Shown here in pieces: positions 1 through 10,818 of a DNA stretch of 64,000 nt. Under the pieces are notes generated by a model that searched no databases, had not been told where the DNA came from, and saw nothing but the letters and a program-made list of their open reading frames with translations. The number at the start of each line of letters is the position of its first letter. The first letter of the stretch is position 1. Origin of the DNA: Mesorhabditis belari (taxonomy: Eukaryota > Nematoda > Chromadorea > Rhabditida > Rhabditidae); NCBI GenBank assembly GCA_958450365.1, contig CAUEEP010000743.1:2906001-2970000 (forward strand), given 5' to 3'. The position numbers were made by a program, and so were the translations under genes.

Positions 1-860
1 AACTTTGAATAAATCTCGAAAAAGAGGGATAGGTTGCCTGTCCTTTACAATTTTGAAACATTCTATTAAATCCGTGACCACGATCACATTCTTTCCGCAT
101 CTCGTGATCACACCGTTCGTATGTGGGAGGTAAAAATATAAAAATATTCTTCAAATATGTGAAAATTTAAAGATTCATAAAGCAAAAGATTAAAAGAAAA
201 TAGAATTTGCATGTAATAATTCCTTCTATTAGATTGATTGACAATTTGAAAGTTGGTACACTTATTCATTGCACTTTTTAGAAAAAAAAACTAGTGCACC
301 AATTAATCTACAGTTTTTACCAATAAAAAAACCCCCATTTATTCTCTAAAAAAGGCTTTTAACAGATTTAGAAAAGCTTCGGTTTTTTTAGGTTTCTAAG
401 GGGGCAATTAGTTGAGGAGCCAAAAATGATGAACACTTGATGAAGCGATTTGAGCACCTTCTTCCACAGAAACCTATTTTGATGTTAATCGAAAAAAGAT
501 AGAGCACAAAAAGTTAGGCATATTCTCATGCCGAATCCTCAGCTCGATTTGTCGAATTGCTTTAGTTATATGTCTATTTAAAGAATTTTGAGAAAAATTT
601 GAATTTCTGCTCAAATTCGTTTCAAAAGTTGGTCAAATTTGCTTAAGCGTGTCTTAAAATAGATAATATATAACTTTTATTGAGAGAAGTCGAAATCAAT
701 TGGCGTATTAAATAAGTTTTCTGGGAAATACGAAAAAGTGTACCAAATTTCAAGTTTGCCAAACTAATAAATACCGAAATTCAATGAACCAACCAAAAGT
801 GAGAAGTTCGGTTTATCGTTGGAGAGTCCACGTGAGGCGACAGACTGATAATCCACAGAC

Positions 861-891
<31 letters not shown>

Positions 892-2626
892 TAGACTGTA
901 TTTTTAGACAGCGACTGGCTACTGTATTTTCGTGTTCCGTGGTCACAATGAGTGGGTTCGAATGGTGCGTGTCTCGCTTTGTGGCCATTATTTCGCCACA
1001 GCTAGCAATGATCAGGTTCTAATAAACAAGAAAACAATAAAAAATGAAATCTTTAGTCTCTGATAGTGTGGTCAGTGGAGAAAAAAGCAACTCGACACGT
1101 GCTTCGCGAACACGATCACGTTGTGGAGTGTGTTGAGTGGGCATCACCGGCAGCGATTCCATTTGTCACTGGAGCTACGAGTTTGTTTAAGCTTTTCTTT
1201 AGCTAAAGAGTTTATGTTCTAGAAAAAATAGCCTCAAACGATAAAAATGATGAGATGACATTGTCTCTTTTGGCCTCAGGCTCGCGAGATAAAACGATCA
1301 AGCTTTGGGATGCGATCAATGGGATTTGTTTGTATACTTTTATTGGACACGACAACTGGATTCGAGGGCTTAGGTTTGAAAATAGAAATCAATTTAAAAT
1401 ATATAGTTTAGATTCCATCCGGGTGGAAAATTCCTGGCCTCAGTTTCTGATGATAAAACATTGCGTATGTGGGATCTTGTTGATAAAAGGTGCATGAAAT
1501 CGTTTGATGCACATCCACATTTTGTTTCATCACTTGGTAAGTTTCATTGATAAAGCCAGGATTCTTAGGAGTTTTCTTTTTAAGCATTTCTTGTATGATA
1601 TTTTTCAATTAGAAACTTTTTCAGTTAATTTTTAAGCTCGTTGTTTAGCTGAAAATTAACTGATCGATTTGCAAAATTAACGAAAAAAGTTTCTAACTGA
1701 AAAATATAATACAAGAAATGCTTAAAAAGAAACTCGAAGAATTTCATTAGAGTGTGCGTTCCTCGCGAGTAAGTAATTACTCGAGTAAATTTGCATGAGT
1801 AGTTTTTAATAGCTCGAGTAATTGTCGAGTAATGCGTTTTCTAAAAAGTGCGCCTGCGCGAAAAAAATATAAAAGCAATTTTTTGCGCAGGTTTTGGGGT
1901 AGGCTACTTTGCGCCAAATTTTTTTTGGCGCAATTGGGTCTTTTGCGCAACTGGGTCGTTTGCGCAACTTGCCATAACTTTCTTCAGATTTTTCAGGTTT
2001 TTCAAAAACAAAAATCAATTTTTTACATTGGAAGGGAATTTCCCACCAACTCAGCTAAACGGCTGAGTATCTTCAAAAAGTTCAAAAAGTCATATATAAT
2101 GCGGGGCTCGTGATTTTTGCGTCATTTTTTTTGTAATAATTTTTGCTAGAAGTAGGGTAATTTTTTCACAAGTGTGCGTTTTAAAAAACGCATTACTCGC
2201 AAGGAACACACTCTAGTAGCTTCATAGAAAGTTCTAAAAACAAATAAAATCAGTAGTTTATCAACAAATTTGATCAAAATCGACGTTTTCTATTTGTAAA
2301 TCTAATGCTTTAGATTTAGTTCTAAAAGATAGAAGTGATTTAGTTTATAGAAAAGACAATAGTTCACTAGATTGCTGTAAGATTACTTTAAGATTACTTT
2401 ACTAGCTTTAGAAGAAACTTTCCAGTTCATTGTTCAGGCTAGATGTGTAGCTATAAAGTTTGAAAATTGATTCAAAATAGTATTCACTATTACTCTGCAA
2501 AAAAAAACCTTTCCACTATGACTTTGAAATAAGAAAAGTAATTTAATTTTAGATTTTCATCAATCAGCTCCTTACGTGGTGACATCAAGTGTCGATATGG
2601 CGGTGAAAGTATGGGAATGTCGGTAG
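1..2626 (+). CDS. lis-1: LIS1-type WD40 dynein regulator, 3' part of gene
   Basis: Exons read as ?-129, 908-1015, 1057-1180, 1223-1373, 1412-1536 and 2553-2626, with compatible intron phases and a TAG stop at 2624-2626. They encode successive WD40 blades. Visible motifs include [68 protein letters not shown] and a C-terminal VKVWECR. Order and wording match the LIS1/PAFAH1B1 family, which binds dynein and dynactin and controls nuclear migration and spindle positioning. The N-terminal LisH and coiled-coil half lies outside the window. The last intron holds a palindrome and a TA-flanked MITE. The 5' limit of the first exon is unresolved: the frame meets TAA at 67-69 with no AG acceptor before the WD40 codons start at 73. 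Family assignment is very likely; the first exon is uncertain. Confidence 0.9.
1566..1742. repeat. Imperfect palindrome in lis-1 intron
   Basis: Arms of about 60 bp read as inverted copies, for example TTTTTAAGCATTTCTTGTAT near 1580 and its complement near 1712. The centre lies near 1655. It is probably a foldback or MITE remnant. No target duplication is visible. Confidence 0.7.
1748..2215. mobile_element. TA-flanked MITE, family with GAGTGTG ends
   Basis: The ends are inverted copies (left GAGTGTGCGTTCCTCGCGAG, right the complement of GAGTGTGTTCCTTGCGAG) flanked by TA. A second family member lies at 37812-38365. Near 1893-1990 the interior has a half-copy of the TTTGCGCAAC/CCATAACTTTCTTC sequence found in the elements at 26478 and 38112. 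It lies in the last lis-1 intron. The open frames inside are chance frames. Confidence 0.8.
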
Positions 2627-3319
2627 GAACCCACTTCATCGACATTTTGCTCAAAATATGAACAAATTTCTCTGCCGCTTTCCTTTTCCCCATTCATTTC
2701 TCTCAATATTTATTGTCTTTTTTTTTTTAATGATTTGCTCATTTCCGTCTCTCCCTTTTCCCCTTCCATACCTGCCTGCTCTCCCCGAACCCAAACCTAA
2801 TTCCACCTTCATTTCCTCAGTCTATTCTTCGCCGATTCTTCTGAAATTTTGCTTACAAATACAAATTGGGATTCTCTGCTTGTAGATAAAATTTCAGAGG
2901 AATCGGTTAAAAGACGATTGAGAAAACGAAGATGAAATTTTTCAATGCTTATCTCTCAATCACTCTCGTCTATTATTGCAATAGCTTATAATCATTGAGC
3001 TGAATCGCTCGGAAACATATCCTATTTTTTGTAGAATGTATTTGGTTTAAGGGAAAGCTTTTTCTTAAATCATCCCTTAAACTTTTGAAAGCATTCTAGC
3101 ATAATTTATAGGAGTTTCATTGAAAGCTTGCTTTTCTGAGCCTTTTTTAAAACTGATTATCTTGTTCTAAATAATGCAAAATATAGCTTAGACGAAAATT
3201 GATGGTTAAATTGTACTGAAAGCTTGAGAAGTTCTTTTTTTCTTTGCGGCTAGGAGTATATGAATTGTGAGACAGGAGTGGTGCTATTTGATTTTTGAAT
3301 TGATTTTCTTTATATAGAT
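2627..3319. other. Intergenic, no gene seen
   Basis: 3' flank of lis-1. A C/T-rich tract at 2700-2850 is the only compositional feature, and its open frames lack splice context or recognisable protein. Confidence 0.5.
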
Positions 3320-3543
3320 AGATCCGTTTTCTCTCTAATAGTAGGGCACCCGGGCGAGCCGAGTTGATGACTATTTTACGATTTCTAAGCTTTCGCAGAA
3401 GCTCAACACTCAAATCCCCCACAAGATCTCATCGTCAGCTACATTTTCCGACCCCACATCGATAGGTTCTGATAAGCGCTTTTCGAGATTTCGAGCAATT
3501 TAGGCGACGCTCAGGGTGCACTACTATTAGAGAGAATACGGTA
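3320..3543. mobile_element. MITE, TACCGTATTTTCTCTAATAG family
   Basis: The right end is the complement of TACCGTATTCTCTCTAATAG. The left end near 3323 is a degenerate inverted copy. The interior is the reverse complement of the unit at 42776-43140 (shared stretches around AACCTATCGATGTGG). TA dinucleotides flank it. Confidence 0.75.
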
Positions 3544-4286
3544 AGTGGGTTTTTTCTTTTTTTTCTAGAAAATCTTCTCCATTCTGTCCTTTATCTCTTT
3601 CGCTGTTTTCTTGGTGCGGGTTGTGATCTGATCACGAATTCCGTTCGCTCCTCCGCTTCTCTTCTATTTTCACCCCCATTTTCCCTTCCAAATCGCAATT
3701 CTTAAACGAAATCTTCAAACTTTCAACAAAAAACTAGAAACTTTAATAGCTTTTAAATGATTAATAGTTTAACTCTAGTGTTTTTTTGAATACCTTTCAG
3801 GACTTTAACGGAGTGTATTCCTCTCGAATGGTGGGATTCATTTTATCTTGATGAGAAATCTATTTACTTTAGTCATTTCTATAGAAACTTTATTAAAAAG
3901 TTAGATTATTACATTTAATTGATAATAATTTTGTTTTGGTGTCGGTCCTTTAAGTAAAAACCATTGAAATTGTAATTTAAAGTTTCAAGATTTCGTTGTT
4001 TTTATTCGACTCCTTAAAACAAAGACACTTTTTTTTCTGACGAGCCCGGTAGCTTATTGTTGTCATTTTCTTTTTGAATTTATTCAAAAGCTGGCCAACA
4101 AATGAAAGGGATTTTGATTTGAGGAGTACTTTTCAAAGTTTACAACAAAATCTTGTTTATAGATTTTAGAATTATTCAGTTTACTTTAAAAGCTCCTCAA
4201 ACATTTCCCATTCAAAGATTTCCCATTAAACATTTCACTTTTACTCCATTCAATGTTGAGATTTTAATCATTTCAATTGAATTTAA
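3544..4286. other. Intergenic, no gene seen
   Basis: AT-rich sequence with T-tracts. No exon-like frame with splice sites and no RNA gene were recognised. Confidence 0.5.
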
Positions 4287-4653
4287 CACGTTGACGACAA
4301 TGGCGTTTTTGCACAAACAATCGCATGGGACAACGTTTGTTTTTTTTTCGACAAAAAATGTCACCTGACATCAGGTGACAATGTCCCAGGCGAACGAATA
4401 TGTGTCAGACAGCATCAGGTGACAATGTCCCAGGCGACGAATATGTGTCAGACAGCATCAGGTGACAATGTCCCAGGCGACGAATATGTGTCAGACAGCA
4501 TCAGGTGACAATGTCCCAGGCGACGAATATGTGTCAGACAGCATCAGGTGACAATGTCCCAGGCGACGAATATGTGTCAGACAGCATCAGGTGACAATGT
4601 CCCAGGCGACGAATATGTGTCAGACAGCATCAAGTGACAATGTCGTCAACGTG
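4287..4653. mobile_element. piggyBac-like MITE (TTAA target) with internal satellite
   Basis: The inverted ends CACGTTGACGACA and TGTCGTCAACGTG are exact complements. Each is flanked by TTAA (4283-4286 and 4654-4657), the target duplication of piggyBac-type elements and of the C. elegans PALTTAA repeats. There is no transposase. Most of the interior is about six copies of a 43-bp tandem unit (about 4370-4640). Confidence 0.85.
4370..4640. repeat. 43-bp tandem repeat, about 6 copies
   Basis: Units begin CATCAGGTGACAATGTCCCA and end GTGTCAGACAG. They are almost identical except for one extra A in the first unit. The repeats are contiguous without spacers, so this is not a CRISPR array. The array lies wholly inside the TTAA-flanked element. 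Confidence 0.95.
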
Positions 4654-4657
4654 TTAA

Positions 4658-5547
4658 AAGATTTAAAATTGAATTATTAAATTAAAATTGAAAAAAACGA
4701 TCAAAATTTCTCCTCCAATTTCTCCTCTTTGTTTTTTTTGATTTTCTGCGATATAGCTATTTGTTGTGATGTTGCTTTTCACAAAACAAAATGCTCTTCA
4801 TTTTTCTTTGATCTTTGACTTGTTTATCAAGATTCTAAAAGCTAAGTTTCAATTTTTTTTTTTTGAAAAGAAATGAAATTTTTGAGATTTTAAACATGAT
4901 AAATAAGTCTATTTCTAGAAATGATCGATTTGCGCAGAAAGGTATTTATTTTAGTGTACGGAAACGCAATTTTACTTTTTTTTTCTATTTAATACGCATA
5001 AAGATTTCTCATTTTTGATGGAGTGACCCAAAAAAATCCCAAATCGTTTCCCTTTTTCCCTTTTTCTCTTTTCTCCATTTCTTCTCAATTTCTATCACTT
5101 TCAAGAGCTATTTCTTTTCATTTTTAAAAGGCATTGTGAATGCGAATGCTGCTTTTTATTGGATAAATATCGCCATTGCCAAAAAAAGAAATTTTCTTAT
5201 GAAAAACACAACGAAAATACAATTCTTATACTATCAAAAAGTTTCTGCAGAACAAAATATGGAAAAGATTTAAAGAAACAAGATTTTATAAAGAAGGTAA
5301 TCCTATTTTGATTCGCATTTGATTACAAGAGATCTCGAGAAGTGGAGAGCATTCTGGGAAAATCTTCTCACCAAATTGAAAGAAATCTTTCAAAATCCTG
5401 TCCGCATCTCTGAAATTTTAGTGTTCTATGGTTGACTTTTGGTTTTGAGAAAACTTTCGTGCTTGAAAGCCATATGATTGACTGAATGAGCCACTGAAGA
5501 TTGACTGATTGAATGAAGACACCGCTTTGACTTTCACTTGTAAAGTA
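4658..5547. other. Intergenic, no gene seen
   Basis: AT-rich sequence with poly-T runs. No supported feature was seen. Confidence 0.5.
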
Positions 5548-5797
5548 AGAAAAGTACAGAAAAGTACAGAAAAGTCTAGTACAAAGTACAGTATAAAGTA
5601 AGTATAAAGTACAGTATAAAGTAAGTATAAAGTACAGTATAAAGTAAGTATAAAGTACAGTATAAAGTAAGTATAAAGTACAGTATAAAGTACAGTATAA
5701 AGTACAGTATAAAGTACAGTACAAAGTAAGTACAAAGTACAGTATAAGGTAAGTACAAAGTACAGTATAAAGTACAGTACAAAGTAAGTACAAAGTA
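5548..5797. repeat. AAAGTACAGTAT-type tandem array
   Basis: Alternating 10- and 12-nt units (AAAGTACAGTAT, AAAGTAAGTAT) run for about 250 bp and end exactly at the left end of the MITE at 5796. The long minus-strand open frames here are repeat artefacts. Confidence 0.9.
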
Positions 5798-5961
5798 CAG
5801 TCGACTCTCTCTATAATGGAACTCTATATAGCGGAAAACTCTATATAACAGAATGGAATTTTGGTCCCGACCGACGCTAAGCTATATCTAACGGCACTCT
5901 ATATAACGGAAAAGTTTTTTTTTTGATCCCTTTCATTCCGTTATAGAGAGAGTTGACTGTA
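5796..5961. mobile_element. pogo-like MITE with TA duplication
   Basis: The left end is CAGTCGACTCTCTCTATAAT and the right end is its near-perfect complement. TA flanks both ends. CAGTCGA followed by a CTCTATAACGG-like motif is typical of pogo/Tigger-type inverted repeats. No transposase is present. A relative lies at 40075-40304. Confidence 0.8.
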
Positions 5962-6967
5962 TACTCGTAATTTTCCAATAAATTTGAATTGAAAGGGTTA
6001 TTTTAGTATATGTCAATGCTTTTAAAGCAAAAGGAATCTTCAAATTTCTTTCTCCTATATTTTAAAACCATCTTTCATTTGCTGATTAGCCATTATTTTA
6101 CAACAAACCCACTTTCTGATCGTTTGTTTAGAAGAAGCGTGTTTGAAAGCCATATGAATTTTTTGATCTCGCCGAGTGGCGAACAATTCCTCACATTCTT
6201 CACATTCAAAAAGATACAAATTCTGAAATAAATTTAGCTAGATAAATCAATATATAAAGTTGTTTAAAGAGTAAGTTGATCATTTCAAACCTTAGGTACA
6301 TGCCCTAGAATGTGCTTGAAGAGGTTGAGCGGTTGATAGATCTTGATCGTCTCCAAGCATTCCTAAATGAAGCTTATTTGCTAGAGTTATATTATATTTA
6401 TAACTATTTACCTTATATCTAGCATTTAAAGTTTTAAGATTATTGAATTATAGATAATTATAGATAATTCTCTTACTTTACAAGTGAAAGTCGAAGCGGT
6501 GTCGTCTTTCGAATGAGATGAGGGCTGTAAAAAGTGGATTTCTTTCATAATTATTACATTTTATAACTATTTTTTTACAACTATTACAACTCCTAATCAC
6601 TAATCGTCATTTTTAAAGCCTCCGAAACTGATTGTGAAATTGATTTCCTGACCAAACTTTAAAAACTTTTGCATGAATCGATCTATAAGATTCACGATTA
6701 AGATTACAAGTAAATTTACGATCTAAACCTTTATTCCATGTTGAATTGTGGTTTCTTTTGTTGAAATTGTCAATCTTTCTTCCAAAATCCCGCTTTGATT
6801 TAAACTCTTTCGAAGATTTTTCTAAAACAAAAACGATTCTTAAACAAGCATTTGTGTTTTACTTTACCGATTTCGGCATCTCCATTCTACCACTCGCATC
6901 TACTTTTCTTTTGCGACTTTCTGTGAACGACTTCTAAAACATAGGTCATAAATATAGAAAATATAAC
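5962..6967. other. Intergenic, no gene seen
   Basis: Downstream of the minus-strand gene at 6968-9796. A short stretch at 6477-6505 resembles 5522-5545 in inverse orientation (exon-like TTTGACTTTCACTTGTAAAG), a possible old duplication. Nothing else is supported. Confidence 0.4.
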
Positions 6968-9796
6968 TCAAACTTGCAACTTTGGTGTAACAGGACTGCT
7001 TTGAAACACTCGTTTTTCAGCTCTCGTCGTCTCTGATCCATTCTCGACTCTTGAAACTTTTTCCTGAAGTTTTTCCTGAATCGTTTTTCTGAATCTCGTT
7101 AAAATTATCATTCTTACCTCTTTTGTCATAACTGTTTTCACGTTTTCTCTCATTTTTTCTTGCAATTCAGTCAATCGAGGCTTTCTATTCGTTTTCGGTG
7201 TTGACGTGCATTTGGGAAGAAATCCATGAAGTCTTACGTCCTGAAATCCTTACAAATATTTAAATATGACAAAAATTTCTCTAAATTAACAGTTCTTTTA
7301 GTTAACAAAATACTAAGAACAAAATATAAAATATTAGGTTGGAAAGAAAATTCTCGGAAAAAGTTTGCACGGTGATTTCTCAAAAACGAAGCCATAAATT
7401 CTTTTCAGATTTTTTGATAAACTTGACTATATTTCAAAAACTTTTTGAAATATTGGTGGAGCACGTGTGGCTGACTGGTTAAGTGTCTTTTATCTTAATC
7501 GGAAGGTCGAGGGTTCGAACCCCACATGCGACATGGTCACCCCCTTCGGATTTCCTTTCCCTTCGGGTTGAGAGGTTTTCTGGAGGGCAGTCTGGTGGTT
7601 GTGGCCCCAGTTCTTTAAAGTGACAAGCCACTCCTTCATCGTCATCTTCCCTTCACCACCAAAAAAGCTATTTAGTTCCCCATTGAGCCTAGGGCTAGGG
7701 AGCCGTCTGTCATGACGTGGGTTAAGTTAAGATATAGCCTAGTATTGTGTGTGTCGTTGTATTGTGATTGATATATTTCGTGTATGCGATAAATTCACCA
7801 CTGGTAGCCCCAGTCGGTATTTTTTTTTTTTTAATATTGCAGCTTTCCCTTGTAAAATTTTAGAGATATTTGAAAAATGATTATTTTCCAGCTCAAATTC
7901 AACTCACTTTTTTTCACCAGAAAAACGATTCCTTATAAGGTAAAGCTAGATAGCATTTTATCTAGCTAGAAGCTAGATAAAATGAGCAAATGGGGGTGGG
8001 ACAAATGCGACCTTTTTTTGCGCACCTGGACATTTGCGCACCTTTTTTGCTGGAAAAGGCCTTAGGAAAGGTCGTAGAGCTTCGAAAATATTTCCATATA
8101 AGGGAATCGTATGCGTACATTCCGAATTTCGACAAATCAGACCTCGCTGACACGTCAAATTTGGGCTAAAAGGCAAAAACTGCGGAAAAGCGTTAAGTTG
8201 CATAGTTTTTGCCTTTTAGCCCAAATTTGACGTGTCAGCGAGGTCTGATTTGTCGAAATTCGGAATGTACGCATACGATTCCCTTATATGGAAATATTTT
8301 CGAAGCTCTACGACCTTTCCTAAGGCCTTTTCCAGCAAAAAAGGTGCGCAAATGTCCAGGTGCGCAAAAAAAGGTCGCATTTGTCCCACCCCCATTTGCT
8401 CATTTTATCTAGCTTCTAGCTAGATAAAATGCTATCTAGCTTTACCTTATAAGGAATCGTTTTTCTGGTGAAAAAAAGTGAGTTGAATTTGAGCTGGAAA
8501 ATAATCATTTTTCAAATATCTCTAAAATTTTACAAGGGAAAGCTGCAATCATTTTTTTTACGAGTAATTTCTTGGAGTCGAGTTGTAAATAAGAAGAAGA
8601 AAATGCTCTTGAATTGGCGGATCCGTTTTTAAGAAATTCAAACTTTTTCCGAGAACTTTCTTTCCAACCTAATAATATCAAAAACAAACTCACTCTAGGT
8701 GAAGCTGAAGCTGAAGTATTCGTCTCATCACTTTGCTGAAGTTGTAACTTTTCTTGAGTTTCTTTAAGAAGCTAAAAAAACAAACTAGAAACTTTTACTG
8801 AATATCTCTTTTAGCTTTAAAAAAATCAAAATAAACCTCAGCTTCTTTCGCTGAATATCTTTTAGCCTTAAAGAATAATAATAAACCTCGGCTTCTTTCG
8901 TTGAATATCTTTTAGCTTTAAAAAATCAAAATAAACCTCAGCTTTAACATCGATGACATTGATTTCTTTTGGTGGCAACATTTTGTCAAGATCTTTTCCG
9001 GTTACATCCTAGGAATGTAAAGAAATGTTTATAATTTACATTAAAAAGTTATGAAAATTTCGATCAAGTATTTTCGTTATACCTGAAAAATCGAGAAACT
9101 GGTGATGACAGTGTTTGCAGTGGCGATACAAGTCTGCACTGCTGCCTGCTCGCTTTTGACGAGCGCCGAAAAATTTGCTGTAGTTCTATCAGTAATCTAA
9201 ATAAATAAGATTTCTATTGTTATGTTTTTAAAAATTACCTCTAGCTTTGGTACTTGGTGTTCAAAAAAGATACTTTTTGAAGACGCATTAAAGTCTTCAC
9301 TTGATTCACTTCTCTTAAATCCATTGATTTTTAGGGATGAGTTGAAGCTCTAAACTTTATTTGTTATTGGATTTTAAAATTATTCAACTAATGATTAAGT
9401 AAAGTTAAGCTGAATGATAAAAGAGTTTTAGTGGAGATTCACTTTTGATGAGATCAAGTTTTAAATCATTTTTCAATGCAATTTTCGAAAAGGAATTGAT
9501 AGCTTTTATTTATTATGATAGCAGTAAGGCAGTGATTTTTAGATTTGTTACCGTTGATTCGTCTTCTCGAGCTTCAATCTTAATGAAATCTGTTTCGATT
9601 TTTGAGCTTTCATCGTGCAGTACATTTCGCTGAAATAATATTTACCAATAGTCAATAATCAATATCAATTTACAAGAGCTTTGAGAGTTGAAACGAGGCC
9701 AGTCCCGAAGCGTTGTTTAACCGAAGTGAGGTCACCGCTTTGAATAGCGCTCACACAGCTCTTCGATGCTTCAAAAAATGACGAGAAAAAGCTCAT
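6968..9796 (-). CDS. Unrecognised acidic/helical protein, eight phase-0 exons
   Basis: On the minus strand the ATG at 9794-9796 opens exons of 41, 26, 37, 38, 24, 26, 41 and 35 codons (highest coordinate 9796, stop TGA at 6968-6970), about 268 aa. Every exon I can define starts and ends in phase 0 with a good AG acceptor and GT donor, which strongly supports a real gene. The N terminus reads MSFFSSFFEASKSCV. The middle is Ser/Glu-rich (KRSESSEDFN). The C-terminal third is charged and probably helical (LTELQEKMRENVKTVM, EKLQEKVSRVENG). There is no signal peptide, membrane segment or known domain that I recognise. The intron between exons 6 and 7 (about 7244-8700) is swollen by a nested transposon cluster. 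Function unknown; the exon model is fairly sure. Confidence 0.75.
7453..7833 (+). mobile_element. tRNA-headed SINE with T-rich tail
   Basis: The head has pol III boxes: A-box-like TGGCTGACTGGTTAAGTG near 7464 and B box GGTTCGAACCC near 7513. About 280 bp of unrelated body follows, ending in a run of 12-14 T. A likely 7-bp duplication, AATATTG, sits before the head and after the T tail. It breaks the left arm of the palindromic MITE, so it inserted later. The acceptor stem does not pair as in a functional tRNA. Confidence 0.7.
7836..8549. repeat. Near-perfect 0.7-kb palindrome
   Basis: The arms of about 355 bp are almost identical inverted copies centred near 8192, with only a short asymmetric spacer. 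Both strands therefore show the same open frames, for example the paired frames ending near 7973 and 8412. These are not genes. Confidence 0.95.
7992..8393. mobile_element. Foldback element, GGGTGGGACAAATGCGACC family
   Basis: The termini read GGGGGTGGGACAAATGCGAC and its complement. The same ends occur at 14872-15328, 60846-61218 and (one end only) 43206. Its interior is shared with the 60846 copy. It forms the core of the palindrome. Confidence 0.8.
8815..8940 (-). repeat. Tandem copies of an intron/exon-edge segment
   Basis: About three diverged copies of a roughly 55-nt unit are seen. On the minus strand each carries an AG acceptor, a 22-nt exon-like piece ending GCTGAG or GCCGAG, and a GTTTAT donor, echoing the true exon end at 8939. 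They are not needed to keep the reading frame. Confidence 0.55.
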
Positions 9797-9902
9797 TGAT
9801 TAAGTTAGACAAAAATTTACTATTAAATTATAAAAATCTATATAAAGTAAAATAATTGCTAGCAGATTTCTTTGTAATTTAGTTGCAGATGCCAATGGCG
9901 AT

Positions 9903-10105
9903 CAGTCGAGTGAGTTTGTAATTGTCTATCTATTCTAGATGATCTTTGTAATGTAATTGTCTATCTATTCTAGATGATCTTTGTAATGTAATTGTCTATC
10001 TATTCTAGATGATCTTTGTAATGTAATTGTCTATCTATTCTAGATGATCTTTGTAATGTAATTGTCTATCTATTCTAGATGATCTTTGTAATGTAATTGT
10101 CTATC
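9903..10105. repeat. 35-bp tandem repeat, about 5 copies
   Basis: The unit contains TCTAGATGATCTTTGTAATG followed by TAATTGTCTATCTAT. Copies are nearly identical. It lies upstream of the minus-strand gene. Confidence 0.95.
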
Positions 10106-10818
10106 AATTCTTCATCTTCTTTAATCAATTCAATGTAATACTATGAAAAACAACTAATGCAGCTTTACAGAAAACAAAAAAAAACTACTTGATTTGTAGT
10201 AAAATTTAGCCGTTTGTGAGCTAGCAAAAGCTATCGTTTACTCACAGAATTCATGGCAATCAAATTCCTTACTCATTTCCAAATCTTGTACACTTCTAGA
10301 CTATGTTTTGTTGCGCTGAAGTGCTCTAGACTTTCGTATAGCTTTCGATTGTAATTGTCGAATTGCAATGAAAGAGAAGGCAAGGTCGAGTTCTGCCAAT
10401 GGCTAGATTTGAGTGGCGAGAGTGAATTGTAGAAGAAGAAGAAGAAAAAGGAGAAGAAGAAGAAGAAAGTGAAGATTGAAAAGAAAAAGGAGTAGATTCT
10501 TTAAAAAGTCAAGTGTACAGAAGCTATGCAGAAGTTAGAGGAGCCCTACCGCGGATCTTTTCCCTCTTTTCTGCCACCAATCCAGCCTCAAATGAATGCC
10601 AACTGGTATTCTATATAGAAAGAGAGAAAAGGAAAGTCCCGAGCCTCATCCTCACCTCTTTTTTCTTTGACTTACAGCACCGCCTCCCCTCCATATAAAA
10701 CCGGAAAATTGTGACGAGCTCGAGCTACGACCTCTCACCTCTGAATTCACTTTCCAGTTGTTAACCTTGTCCTTTGTGAAATAGCTTTTCAATCTTTTCA
10801 TAGTTTCAACTTTTAGAG
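10106..10818. promoter_or_regulatory. Intergenic region with GA-rich tract and TATA-like box
   Basis: Between two divergent genes. A GAAGAAGAAGAAAAAGGAG-type purine tract lies at 10425-10500. A TATA-like CCATATAAAACC lies near 10690, about 130 bp before the DB-protein ATG. The promoter role is inferred. Confidence 0.35.

Larger units (their letters stand above)
7334..8672. mobile_element. mariner-type MITE (TTAGGTTGG ends), composite
   Basis: Left end TTAGGTTGGAAAGAAAATTC and its near-exact inverted copy at 8640-8672 are both flanked by TA. TTAGGTTGG is shared with the mariner element at 28402. The outer arms continue as diverged inverted repeats. The interior is a near-perfect palindrome (7836-8549) enclosing a foldback element (7992-8393). 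The left arm is interrupted by a SINE (7453-7833). No transposase is present. Confidence 0.85.

Noticed and set aside
4370..4640. Possible CRISPR-like array
   Set aside because: Units are contiguous without unique spacers and lie inside a TTAA-flanked eukaryotic MITE.
5368..5793. Long minus-strand open frames rich in Tyr/Leu/Cys
   Set aside because: They read through the AAAGTACAGTAT tandem array; several overlapping frames are open because of the repeat.
7973..8423. Mirror-image proteins on both strands
   Set aside because: Produced by the near-perfect palindrome; no start or splice context.
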